Positions 1 through 5,558 of a stretch of 5,558 nucleotides of DNA are shown piece after piece. Numbering within the stretch: position 1 is the first letter of the stretch; each line of letters opens with the position of its first letter. Source of the stretch: Deltaproteobacteria bacterium. Lineage in GTDB: Bacteria; Desulfobacterota; DSM-4660; Desulfatiglandales; HGW-15. The translations under genes and the position numbers were made by a program. The stretch lies in the NCBI GenBank assembly GCA_016929815.1, contig JAFGIC010000065.1, positions 1 through 5,558 on the forward strand, given 5' to 3'. The notes under the pieces are model-generated. The model was not told where the DNA came from. It ran no database searches and saw nothing but the letters and a program-made list of their open reading frames with translations.

Positions 1-13
1 AACTCAGATCAAA

Positions 14-673
14 ATGGTGATTCAATTGAAAAAACTAAGAACCGATACACTCAGGACACGTTTAAGCCTGCTAATGGCAGCCAGCGAGATCTTTGCAAAA
101 AAAGGTTTCTGGAATGCCACTTTTGAAGAAATATGCCATAAGGCCGATACCAATGTAGCATCCATCAATTACCATTTCGGGAGCAAAGAAAATCTCTATA
201 TTGAGACTTGGAAATATACGTTTGAGAAATCTATGAAAAAACATCCCCCAAATGGTAATGCGCTCCCCACAGATCCGCCAGAGAAAAGGATCCGGGGCAG
301 GATTATATCAATTTTAGAACGCATTGTTGACCCTGAAGACTATGATTTTGAAATAGTGCATAAGGAAGTATCCAATCCGACAGGCCTTCTTTTTGATGTT
401 TTTTCAAAGACAATAGAACCTATTGATAATGCCTTTAAAGAATTAATTAGGGAATATTTAGGGGAAGGCGCCAGCGACGAACTTGTGGATTTTTGTTTTA
501 ACAGCATCTTGAGTCTGTGCTTTATGCCAATGTTGCATCTGAGGGTAAAGCAGGAATCTCCCCCGATACCCACTCCAAGCTTAAATATATCTAATACGGA
601 TATAGAAAAACTCACTGATTATTTCATTCAATTCATTTTCAACGGGATTAATTCCTTTTGTCAGAAGAAATAG
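14..673 (+). CDS. TetR/AcrR-family transcriptional regulator, CecR (YbiH)-like
   Basis: Predicted DNA-binding repressor of 219 residues, a normal TetR length. The N-terminal three-helix domain is clear: helix 1 around residues 13-30 (ending IFAKKGF), then TFEEICHKAD and the recognition segment NVASINYHFGSKENLY at about 47-62. The 'AxINYHFGSKExLY' form, as opposed to the common 'KGTLYHHF', is typical of the CecR/YbiH branch. The C-terminal half (about 90-190) also resembles that branch's ligand domain, with a KEVSNPTGLLFDVFSKTIEP stretch matching the usual 'RE...PT...I.P' pattern. It sits first in an apparent operon, 23 nt before the adaptor gene, which suggests autoregulation and control of the pump; this is inferred from position. 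The ATG at 14 gives a typical N-terminus, but no Shine-Dalgarno is visible in the 13 bases before it and the frame stays open to the left edge, so the start is not certain. The inducing ligand cannot be read from the sequence. Confidence 0.93.
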   Translation: MVIQLKKLRTDTLRTRLSLLMAASEIFAKKGFWNATFEEICHKADTNVASINYHFGSKENLYIETWKYTFEKSMKKHPPNGNALPTDPPEKRIRGRIISILERIVDPEDYDFEIVHKEVSNPTGLLFDVFSKTIEPIDNAFKELIREYLGEGASDELVDFCFNSILSLCFMPMLHLRVKQESPPIPTPSLNISNTDIEKLTDYFIQFIFNGINSFCQKK

Positions 674-682
674 AAAAACTTT

Positions 683-687
683 GGAGG
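683..687 (+). promoter_or_regulatory. Shine-Dalgarno site of the adaptor gene
   Basis: GGAGG lies 9 nt before the ATG at 697, just after the regulator's TAG stop (671-673). This decides the adaptor start: the in-frame TTG at 658 would overlap the regulator, has no ribosome site of its own, and would add 13 residues in front of a good lipoprotein signal. Confidence 0.8.
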
Positions 688-696
688 ACTTTTTGT

Positions 697-1968
697 ATGA
701 AAGCAACCGAATTAAACCATTTTACGGCCTATCGCCATGGGATCGTCTATATATTAATTATCATTATATTCCTAACTTTTTTAGGATGCGGCAAGAATGA
801 GAACAAGAAAGGAGATAAGTCAGAGATATCTGAACAGTCGGGTGGATCCGGGCAAATGAGCGTGTCCGGTCAGATGGCGACAGAGGTCTCTGCAATCACT
901 GTAAAACCGGAAGATATGCCCGTCACTCTTGAGACGACAGGCAAAACAGAAAGTTACAGAGAAGTGGAGGTAAGAACTCAGGTTACAGGCACTCTTCTAA
1001 AGCGGTTCTATACCGAAGGGAATATCGTTAAAAAGGGCAATCTTCTGTTTCAGATAGACCCTGCACCCTTCCAGACAGCAGTCAATCAGGCAAAGGCAAA
1101 TGTCATGCAACAGCAGGCCTCAGCCGACAAAGCGGATAGGGATATTGAAAGACTTAGACCGCTCCTGGCTGAAAAGGCTGTTTCACAGCAGAAATATGAT
1201 GACGCGGTTTCTACCAAAGAGCTGGCCCAGGCCACCCTTGAACAGGCTGTAGCAGCACTTCAACAGGCTGAGATCAATCTCAATTATACGAAAATCACTG
1301 CCCCGATCTCAGGCATTACCGGCAAAGCGTTGAAAGATGAAGGCAGTATCGTAACTGCAGGTTCAGACAGCCTTCTTGCAAAGATTCATCAGATAGATCC
1401 CATTTATGTCAATTATAGCACATCAGATACAGAATATTTGACAATGCGAAAGAAAATTGATGCAAAGGCGATATTGGTTCCTGATGAAGGTAAATTCAAT
1501 GTAGAACTTACACTTTCTGACGGCAGCATTTATCCTAGAATTGGGGAATTGAATTACATGGATTCGATGATCGAGGCCCAAACAGGCACGATACAGTATA
1601 GGGCAGAGTTTGCCAATCCGGATTCTATTCTGATACCGAATCAGTTTGTCCGGGCAACCTTGAAAGGCGCCATACGACCCAATACGATTCTAGTGCCCCA
1701 GAGAGCTGTGCAACAGAGTCAGGCCGGGCATTACGTTTATATAGTAAACAATGAAGGCAAGGCAGAACAGCGGATGATTGAGGTGGGAGACTGGAACGGG
1801 GATAACTGGATTATTGAAAGCGGTCTAGTGGAAGGAGATATCGTGGTAGTTGAAGGGACACTCAAGATACAGTCCGGGATACATGTGAAGACAGTGCCTA
1901 TTTCCAAAGCTTCGACAGTATCAGGTACGACAGCAGTATCCGAGGCCCATGCAGCCTCCAATCAATAA
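697..1968 (+). CDS. RND efflux periplasmic adaptor (membrane fusion protein), AcrA/MexA-like lipoprotein
   Basis: Periplasmic adaptor of 423 residues that links the inner-membrane pump to the outer-membrane channel. The N-terminus has a short charged region, a hydrophobic core (about 16-29) and Cys31 in the context TFLGCG. This is a likely lipid attachment site, although Phe at -3 is not the classic lipobox residue. A flexible Gly/Ser/Lys-rich linker follows. The first lipoyl half starts near V64 and ends at QIDPAPF (119-125). An alpha-helical hairpin rich in Gln and Ala spans about 125-195. The second lipoyl half follows at KITAPISG (199-206), and the beta-barrel domain starts near IDPIYV (233-238). 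The hairpin tip has R152, L156 and S163, the RxxxLxxxxxxS pattern that contacts TolC-type channels in AcrA and MacA. The membrane-proximal domain is at the C-terminus (around VPQRAVQQ onward), ending in a low-complexity Ala/Ser tail. The stop is 14 nt before the pump gene, so translation is probably coordinated. Confidence 0.96.
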   Translation: MKATELNHFTAYRHGIVYILIIIIFLTFLGCGKNENKKGDKSEISEQSGGSGQMSVSGQMATEVSAITVKPEDMPVTLETTGKTESYREVEVRTQVTGTLLKRFYTEGNIVKKGNLLFQIDPAPFQTAVNQAKANVMQQQASADKADRDIERLRPLLAEKAVSQQKYDDAVSTKELAQATLEQAVAALQQAEINLNYTKITAPISGITGKALKDEGSIVTAGSDSLLAKIHQIDPIYVNYSTSDTEYLTMRKKIDAKAILVPDEGKFNVELTLSDGSIYPRIGELNYMDSMIEAQTGTIQYRAEFANPDSILIPNQFVRATLKGAIRPNTILVPQRAVQQSQAGHYVYIVNNEGKAEQRMIEVGDWNGDNWIIESGLVEGDIVVVEGTLKIQSGIHVKTVPISKASTVSGTTAVSEAHAASNQ

Positions 1969-1972
1969 TAGC

Positions 1973-1976
1973 GAGG
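1973..1976 (+). promoter_or_regulatory. Shine-Dalgarno site of the pump gene
   Basis: GAGG lies 6 nt before the ATG at 1983 in the 14-nt gap after the adaptor stop. An out-of-frame ATG at 1978 could be read as Met-Pro-stop, with its TGA overlapping the real start. The 1983 start is preferred because it gives the canonical HAE1 N-terminus, MISRFFIDRPIFA. Confidence 0.65.
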
Positions 1977-1982
1977 CATGCC

Positions 1983-4900
1983 ATGATATCACGATTTTTT
2001 ATAGACAGGCCCATATTTGCCACAGTCTTATCCATTATAATAACTCTTGCGGGGATTGCAGCTCTATTTAATCTGTCCGTAGCACAGTATCCCGACATAG
2101 CGCCGCCCACGGTAACGATTTCAGCTACCTATCCAGGGGCATCGGCTGAAGTGTTACAACAGACTGTTGCAGCGCCGATCGAAGATGAAATCAATGGGGT
2201 GGAAAATATGCTTTATATGTCCTCCTCAAGTTCCAGCAGCGGTTCAGTCTCCTTTACCGTAACTTTTGAGACTGGGACAGACCCGGACCAGGCGACCATA
2301 AATGTGAACAACAGGGTACAGCAGGTACTGGCCAAGATGCCCCAGGAGGTGAAGAACCAAGGTTTAAGCGTGCGTAAGAGTGCTAGTACGATGCTTATGA
2401 TCCTGGCACTTACATCACCTGATGACAGTTATGAGCAACTTGATCTCAACAACTATGCCACCATAAATATTATTGATGCCTTGAAACGCATTAACGGCGT
2501 CGGCAATGCTGATGTAATGGGTGGAGGGGACTATTCAATGAGAATTTGGATAAAACCGGATCGTTTAAAGGAATTTAATCTTACTACTACGGACATCTCT
2601 AAGGTTCTTGAGAAACAGAACGCCCAGTTCACAGCAGGCAAAGTTGGACAAAGGCCGAATAAAAAGGCCACGCAGTTTACCTACACCGTCACAACCAAGG
2701 GCAGGCTGACCGAGGTAAGCGAGTTTGAGAATATCATCGTCAAGGCCAATCCTGATGGATCGATTCTGCGCCTAAAGGATATCGCCACAGTTGAACTTGG
2801 ATCGTCGAGTTATGACATGGTCTCCAAACATAACGGGAAGACTGCGGTTGGCATCGGCATCTATCAACAGCCGGGCGCCAATGCCCTTGATGTTGCAACT
2901 GCGGTAAAAACCACCATGGAAGAATTGTCTGAAAGTTTCCCGGAGGGCATCAAATACAGCATCTCAGTGGATAATACGACCTATGTCCGGGAATCCATCA
3001 AGGAGGTTATAAAGACCCTTCTTATAGCGATGCTCCTTGTATTTCTGGTCGTTTATGTGTTCCTCCAGAATTGGCGGGCGACCCTTATCCCCTGCCTGGC
3101 GGTCCCTGTTTCATTGATCGGGGCCTTTGCAGGGATGTATCTCCTGGGATTTTCCATTAATACCCTGACGCTTCTGGGCCTGATCCTCGCCATAGGAATT
3201 GTCGTGGATGACGCCATCGTGGTTCTTGAAAATACCGAACGCATTATGTCCGAAGAAGGGCTTCATCCGAAAGATGCGGCAAAAAAGGCAATGGATGAGG
3301 TCTCGGGGCCGGTTATAGCTATAGTTCTAGTACTTTGTGCGGTTTTTGTACCAGTCGGATTTCTTGGAGGTATGACAGGTGTATTATATAAACAGTTCGC
3401 CATCACCATCGCCATATCGGTTGCAATCTCCGGGTTTGTGGCGCTGACACTCTCCCCGGCTCTATGTGCTATACTGCTCAAACCGTCTCATAAGATGCAT
3501 CACGGTTTCTTCAGGATCTTCAACGCAGGATTTGAGTGGGTCAGGAAGCGTTATACGGCGGGCGTCGCCTTTGCCATGAAGCGGGCGATCCTCTCTCTTC
3601 TCATCATCGTGATAATGATTTGCGTCACCTATAAGTTGTTTCAATCAATACCGACAAGCTTCATCCCCGCAGAAGACCAGGGAATGTTCATTGGCTCCAT
3701 CACCCTGCCCGATGCCGCCTCCCTTGACCGAACAATCGACCTTTCTGACAAGGTCGTAGTACAGGCATTGAAAAATCCCCTGATAAAATCATCAATGACC
3801 ATAAACGGGATGGATATGCTTGCGGGCGGACAAAGTACCTATGGTGCAACGGCAATGTTTGAGTTGAAGCCATGGGATGAACGAAAATCGGCTGATGCCG
3901 CTTTAGATAAGCAGATCATGCGTTTTATGATGGAGTCCTCCGCCTTCAAGGAGGGTAAAATAATAGCATTCAGTCCTTCTGGAATAATAGGGTTGGGCAT
4001 GACAGGCGGGTTTGATCTCTATGTCCAAAACCGGGGCGATGGAGATGCAAAGGAACTGGCAGAGGTATCTCAAAAACTGGCCGCCGCTGCGTCCAAGAGA
4101 TCCGAGCTTTCCACCGTCTCGACAACATACCGAGCCGACGTGCCGCAGCTTTTCATGGATGTGGACAGGGAAAAGGCTATGGCCTACGGGGTTGAAGTAG
4201 GCGATATCTTCGATGCCATGCAGAGCACCTTCGGAGCCCTTTATGTCAATGACTTCAATAGGTCAGGGAGGACATTCAAGGTGCAGATACAGGCGGAGGA
4301 TGAATACAGATCAGAGCCTGGCGATATAGGAAAGATCTATGTCCGATCCAATACAACCAATGGCATGATACCCCTGAGTAGTCTTGTGACTGTTCAGTAT
4401 ATTACCGGCCCTGAACAGATAACCCGGTTCAATCTCTTCCCATCGGCTTATGTAACAGGGACTGCGGCTTCAGGCTACAGTTCCGGAGAGGCCATGGAGG
4501 CCATGGTGGAGGTTGCAAAGGAGGTGCTGCCTTCCGACTACGGTTATGAATGGAGTGGGATGTCATACCAGGAAAAAAGGGCCGGAAGTACATCTACTGT
4601 AGCTTTTGCCTTCGGGATAGTCATGGTATTCCTTATCCTTGCAGCCCTTTATGAGAAGTGGTCTTTACCTTTCTCCGTCATTATGGTTGTACCCTTCGGG
4701 CTCTTCGGGGCCATGCTGACCCTGTGGCTGAGGGGGCTCACAAATGATATTTACTTCCAGATAAGCCTCCTCGTCCTTATCGGATTGTCCGCCAAGAACG
4801 CAATCCTGATCGTGGAATTTGCATCATTAAAACATAAGGAAGGGATGTCCGTTTTTGATGCTGCGATTGAGGCGGCAAGGCTCAGGCTCCGTCCTATTCT

Positions 4901-5111
4901 CATGACATCAATCGCCTTTATCCTGGGGACACTGCCCCTTGCAGTAGCTACAGGCGCAGGCTCCGCAGCCCGCCACTCCATAGGAACAGGGATAGTGGGC
5001 GGTATGCTTTCAGCGACATTTATAGCTGTATTCTTTGTGCCTCTATTCTTCAAGCTGGTCACAAGGGATAAGAAGATAAAGTCGAAGAAGGAGCTCCTCG
5101 AAGAGGCATGA
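1983..5111 (+). CDS. RND multidrug efflux transporter, HAE1 family (AcrB/MexB-like inner-membrane pump)
   Basis: Proton-driven inner-membrane pump of 1042 residues, very close to AcrB (1049) and evidently intact. It begins with FFIDRPIFA and TM1 (about 11-29), then a large periplasmic loop (AQYPDIAPP, porter subdomains). TM2-TM6 run from about 335, including GFSINTLTLLGLILAIG. A second periplasmic loop (about 560-865) precedes the C-terminal TM bundle. Proton-relay residues are all present: D409 and D410 in GIVVDDAIVV, K938 in GLSAKNAILIVEF, and R968 and T975 in RLRPILMTS (AcrB D407, D408, K940, R971, T978). This points to HAE1 drug/hydrophobe export; the family's metal-export (HME) branch is less likely. 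Hand alignment to AcrB places methionine at all six deep-pocket phenylalanine positions: M137, M179, M605, M610, M612 and M625. The switch loop reads NGMDMLAGGQ (608-617) where AcrB has NGFGFAGRGQ. Residues 80-86 are seven consecutive serines. The C-terminus is short and charged (about 1025-1042). Substrates are unknown; the family call is secure. Confidence 0.98.
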   Translation: MISRFFIDRPIFATVLSIIITLAGIAALFNLSVAQYPDIAPPTVTISATYPGASAEVLQQTVAAPIEDEINGVENMLYMSSSSSSSGSVSFTVTFETGTDPDQATINVNNRVQQVLAKMPQEVKNQGLSVRKSASTMLMILALTSPDDSYEQLDLNNYATINIIDALKRINGVGNADVMGGGDYSMRIWIKPDRLKEFNLTTTDISKVLEKQNAQFTAGKVGQRPNKKATQFTYTVTTKGRLTEVSEFENIIVKANPDGSILRLKDIATVELGSSSYDMVSKHNGKTAVGIGIYQQPGANALDVATAVKTTMEELSESFPEGIKYSISVDNTTYVRESIKEVIKTLLIAMLLVFLVVYVFLQNWRATLIPCLAVPVSLIGAFAGMYLLGFSINTLTLLGLILAIGIVVDDAIVVLENTERIMSEEGLHPKDAAKKAMDEVSGPVIAIVLVLCAVFVPVGFLGGMTGVLYKQFAITIAISVAISGFVALTLSPALCAILLKPSHKMHHGFFRIFNAGFEWVRKRYTAGVAFAMKRAILSLLIIVIMICVTYKLFQSIPTSFIPAEDQGMFIGSITLPDAASLDRTIDLSDKVVVQALKNPLIKSSMTINGMDMLAGGQSTYGATAMFELKPWDERKSADAALDKQIMRFMMESSAFKEGKIIAFSPSGIIGLGMTGGFDLYVQNRGDGDAKELAEVSQKLAAAASKRSELSTVSTTYRADVPQLFMDVDREKAMAYGVEVGDIFDAMQSTFGALYVNDFNRSGRTFKVQIQAEDEYRSEPGDIGKIYVRSNTTNGMIPLSSLVTVQYITGPEQITRFNLFPSAYVTGTAASGYSSGEAMEAMVEVAKEVLPSDYGYEWSGMSYQEKRAGSTSTVAFAFGIVMVFLILAALYEKWSLPFSVIMVVPFGLFGAMLTLWLRGLTNDIYFQISLLVLIGLSAKNAILIVEFASLKHKEGMSVFDAAIEAARLRLRPILMTSIAFILGTLPLAVATGAGSAARHSIGTGIVGGMLSATFIAVFFVPLFFKLVTRDKKIKSKKELLEEA

Positions 5112-5267
5112 AAAACCAACTTCCCTTAATTCTAACCTTTTCTTTCAAAGAGAAGAGGAAATCCAAGGAATTCTCGCAGCAGTGGATGGGGCATTGAAGA
5201 TGTTAATAAAAGATCCACAACTGTCAGATAAGATTTATAAAGCATTGCAAAAAAATGGAGGCGTAAA
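5112..5267 (+). other. 156-nt intercistronic spacer between pump and channel genes
   Basis: This gap is much longer than the 23- and 14-nt gaps elsewhere in the operon. It is A-rich. It contains one weak hairpin (5137-5144 pairing with 5148-5155, loop TCA, one T-G pair) with no following T-run, so it does not look like an intrinsic terminator. I see no -35/-10 pair worth calling. Its right half is covered by a short open frame described separately. The likeliest reading is transcriptional read-through into the channel gene. Confidence 0.6.
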
Positions 5268-5274
5268 ATGTTAA
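5182..5274 (+). CDS. Possible short peptide ORF upstream of and overlapping the channel start
   Basis: Not recognised. A frame open from 5080 has its first usual start codon at GTG 5182 (30 residues) or ATG 5200 (24 residues) and stops at TAA 5272-5274, overlapping the channel gene's ATG (5268) by 7 nt. The peptide, including MLIKDPQLSDKIYKALQKNG, reads like a soluble amphipathic helix and has no membrane segment or signal. AAGGA at 5165-5169 lies 12 nt before the GTG, which is longer than ideal. Three readings are possible: a leader peptide coupling translation into the channel gene, the C-terminal remnant of a decayed gene, or a chance open frame. Upstream in another frame, an ATG at 5108 overlapping the pump stop (ATGA) opens only 29 codons, to 5197. 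A single -1 shift would join the two frames. Evidence for expression is weak. Confidence 0.2.
   Translation: MDGALKMLIKDPQLSDKIYKALQKNGGVKC
5257..5261 (+). promoter_or_regulatory. Shine-Dalgarno site of the channel gene
   Basis: GGAGG lies 6 nt before the ATG at 5268, the strongest ribosome site in the window by sequence and spacing. It fixes the start of the TolC-like gene, giving an ordinary Sec signal peptide. Confidence 0.8.
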
Positions 5275-5558
5275 AGAACAGGAGGTTAATTGCTACAATA
5301 AAACTCCTTATATTAATAGGGATCGTATCATCTCAGGCAGTTCTTGCAGACGAAGAAGGAGTCAAGACATATACAATAGATGAAAGCATTAAGATCGCGC
5401 TGGAAAACAACTGGTCGGTAAAAGGCAAGGAAGAGAAGGTGCTGGAAAGCGAGTATGCAGAGCAGGAGGCAAAGTCAGGTTTTTATCCTGAATTCAGCAC
5501 GTCCTATAGCTATACCGGGCTGAATAAGGCGCCTGCCTCTGGAGGCATTGTAGTTGGA
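5268..5558 (+). CDS. TolC-family outer-membrane efflux protein, N-terminal part (cut by window edge)
   Basis: First 97 codons of an outer-membrane channel; the frame is still open at the right edge. The N-terminus is a Sec signal peptide: basic MLKNRR, a hydrophobic core (about 7-26), then a probable cleavage site after A27 (VLA|DEE). There is no lipobox Cys, so this is a TolC-like form and not an OprM-like lipoprotein. The mature start YTIDESIKIALENNWSVK (about 36-53) is the typical first helix of outer-membrane efflux (OEP) domains, where 'L.eAi..AL.nN..l' is expected. Next come a helix rich in Glu and Ala (EEKVLESEYAEQEAKSG) and FYPEFSTSYSYTG, matching the usual 'G.yP.l....y' entry into the first beta strands. 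With the adaptor and pump upstream it completes the three-part export system. The family assignment is good; length and C-terminus are unknown. Confidence 0.92.
   Translation, partial: MLKNRRLIATIKLLILIGIVSSQAVLADEEGVKTYTIDESIKIALENNWSVKGKEEKVLESEYAEQEAKSGFYPEFSTSYSYTGLNKAPASGGIVVG

Noticed and set aside
340..615. 91-codon open frame on the - strand inside the regulator
   Set aside because: It is antisense to the ligand domain of a convincing TetR gene, with low-complexity composition and no recognisable domain.
1975..1982. Perfect 8-bp palindrome GGCATGCC directly before the pump start
   Set aside because: It is too short and isolated for a regulator operator, and it sits between two co-translated genes. 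Chance is the simplest explanation.
2220..2240. Seven-serine run in the pump (residues 80-86) as a repeat expansion
   Set aside because: It is encoded by mixed TCC, TCA, AGT and AGC codons, so it is not a slippage repeat. The matching AcrB region (MSSNSDSTG) is already serine-rich.
1983..5111. Metal-export (CusA/HME) identity for the pump because of its many Met residues
   Set aside because: Overall sequence, the DD pair in GIVVDDAIVV and the N-terminus are HAE1/AcrB-like. Pocket methionines alone do not make it a Cu/Ag pump.
4751..5119. 122-codon open frame on the - strand across the end of the pump gene
   Set aside because: It is fully antisense to conserved RND sequence including the K938, R968 and T975 motifs, its translation resembles no family I recognise, and it has no ribosome site. 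It is a shadow of the pump's codon bias.
5137..5155. Hairpin CTTTTCTT/AAGAGAAG as a transcription terminator
   Set aside because: The stem is AT-rich with a T-G pair and is followed by purines, not a T-run, and a co-functional channel gene follows. It is unlikely to terminate.

Overview
The window carries most of a tripartite RND efflux operon from a Gram-negative bacterium. Everything runs on the + strand: a TetR-family regulator, a periplasmic adaptor lipoprotein, an AcrB-type HAE1 inner-membrane pump, and the first 97 codons of a TolC-family outer-membrane channel cut off by the right edge. The double-membrane architecture proves a diderm host. Moderate GC, AUA/AAA-tolerant codon use and the style of the proteins would suit an environmental, possibly Desulfobacterota-like, anaerobe, but that placement is a low-confidence impression.

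Layout: 1-13 is upstream sequence too short to show a promoter. 14-673 is the regulator, whose recognition-helix region (NVASINYHFGSKE) and C-terminal half look like the CecR/YbiH branch of TetR. After 23 nt comes the adaptor (697-1968, start set by a GGAGG site). After 14 nt comes the pump (1983-5111). A 156-nt spacer (5112-5267) then precedes the channel gene (5268 to the edge), which has a strong GGAGG site. No convincing terminator or internal promoter is visible, so the genes are probably one transcript with the regulator as first gene. Its promoter and operator would lie left of the window.

Working model: the pump takes substrates from the periplasm or inner membrane using proton motive force (relay residues D409, D410, K938, R968 and T975 are all present). 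The adaptor bridges it to the channel through a hairpin tip carrying the RxxxLxxxxxxS channel-docking pattern. The regulator probably represses the operon until a ligand binds.

The most notable feature is in the pump. By hand alignment to E. coli AcrB, all six phenylalanines of the deep-pocket 'hydrophobic trap' (F136, F178, F610, F615, F617, F628) are methionine here, and I277 is also Met. This suggests a remodelled, thioether-rich pocket with an unusual substrate range. The second point of interest is the spacer, which holds a short open frame whose stop codon overlaps the channel start. I see no wholly new system here; the operon type is well known.
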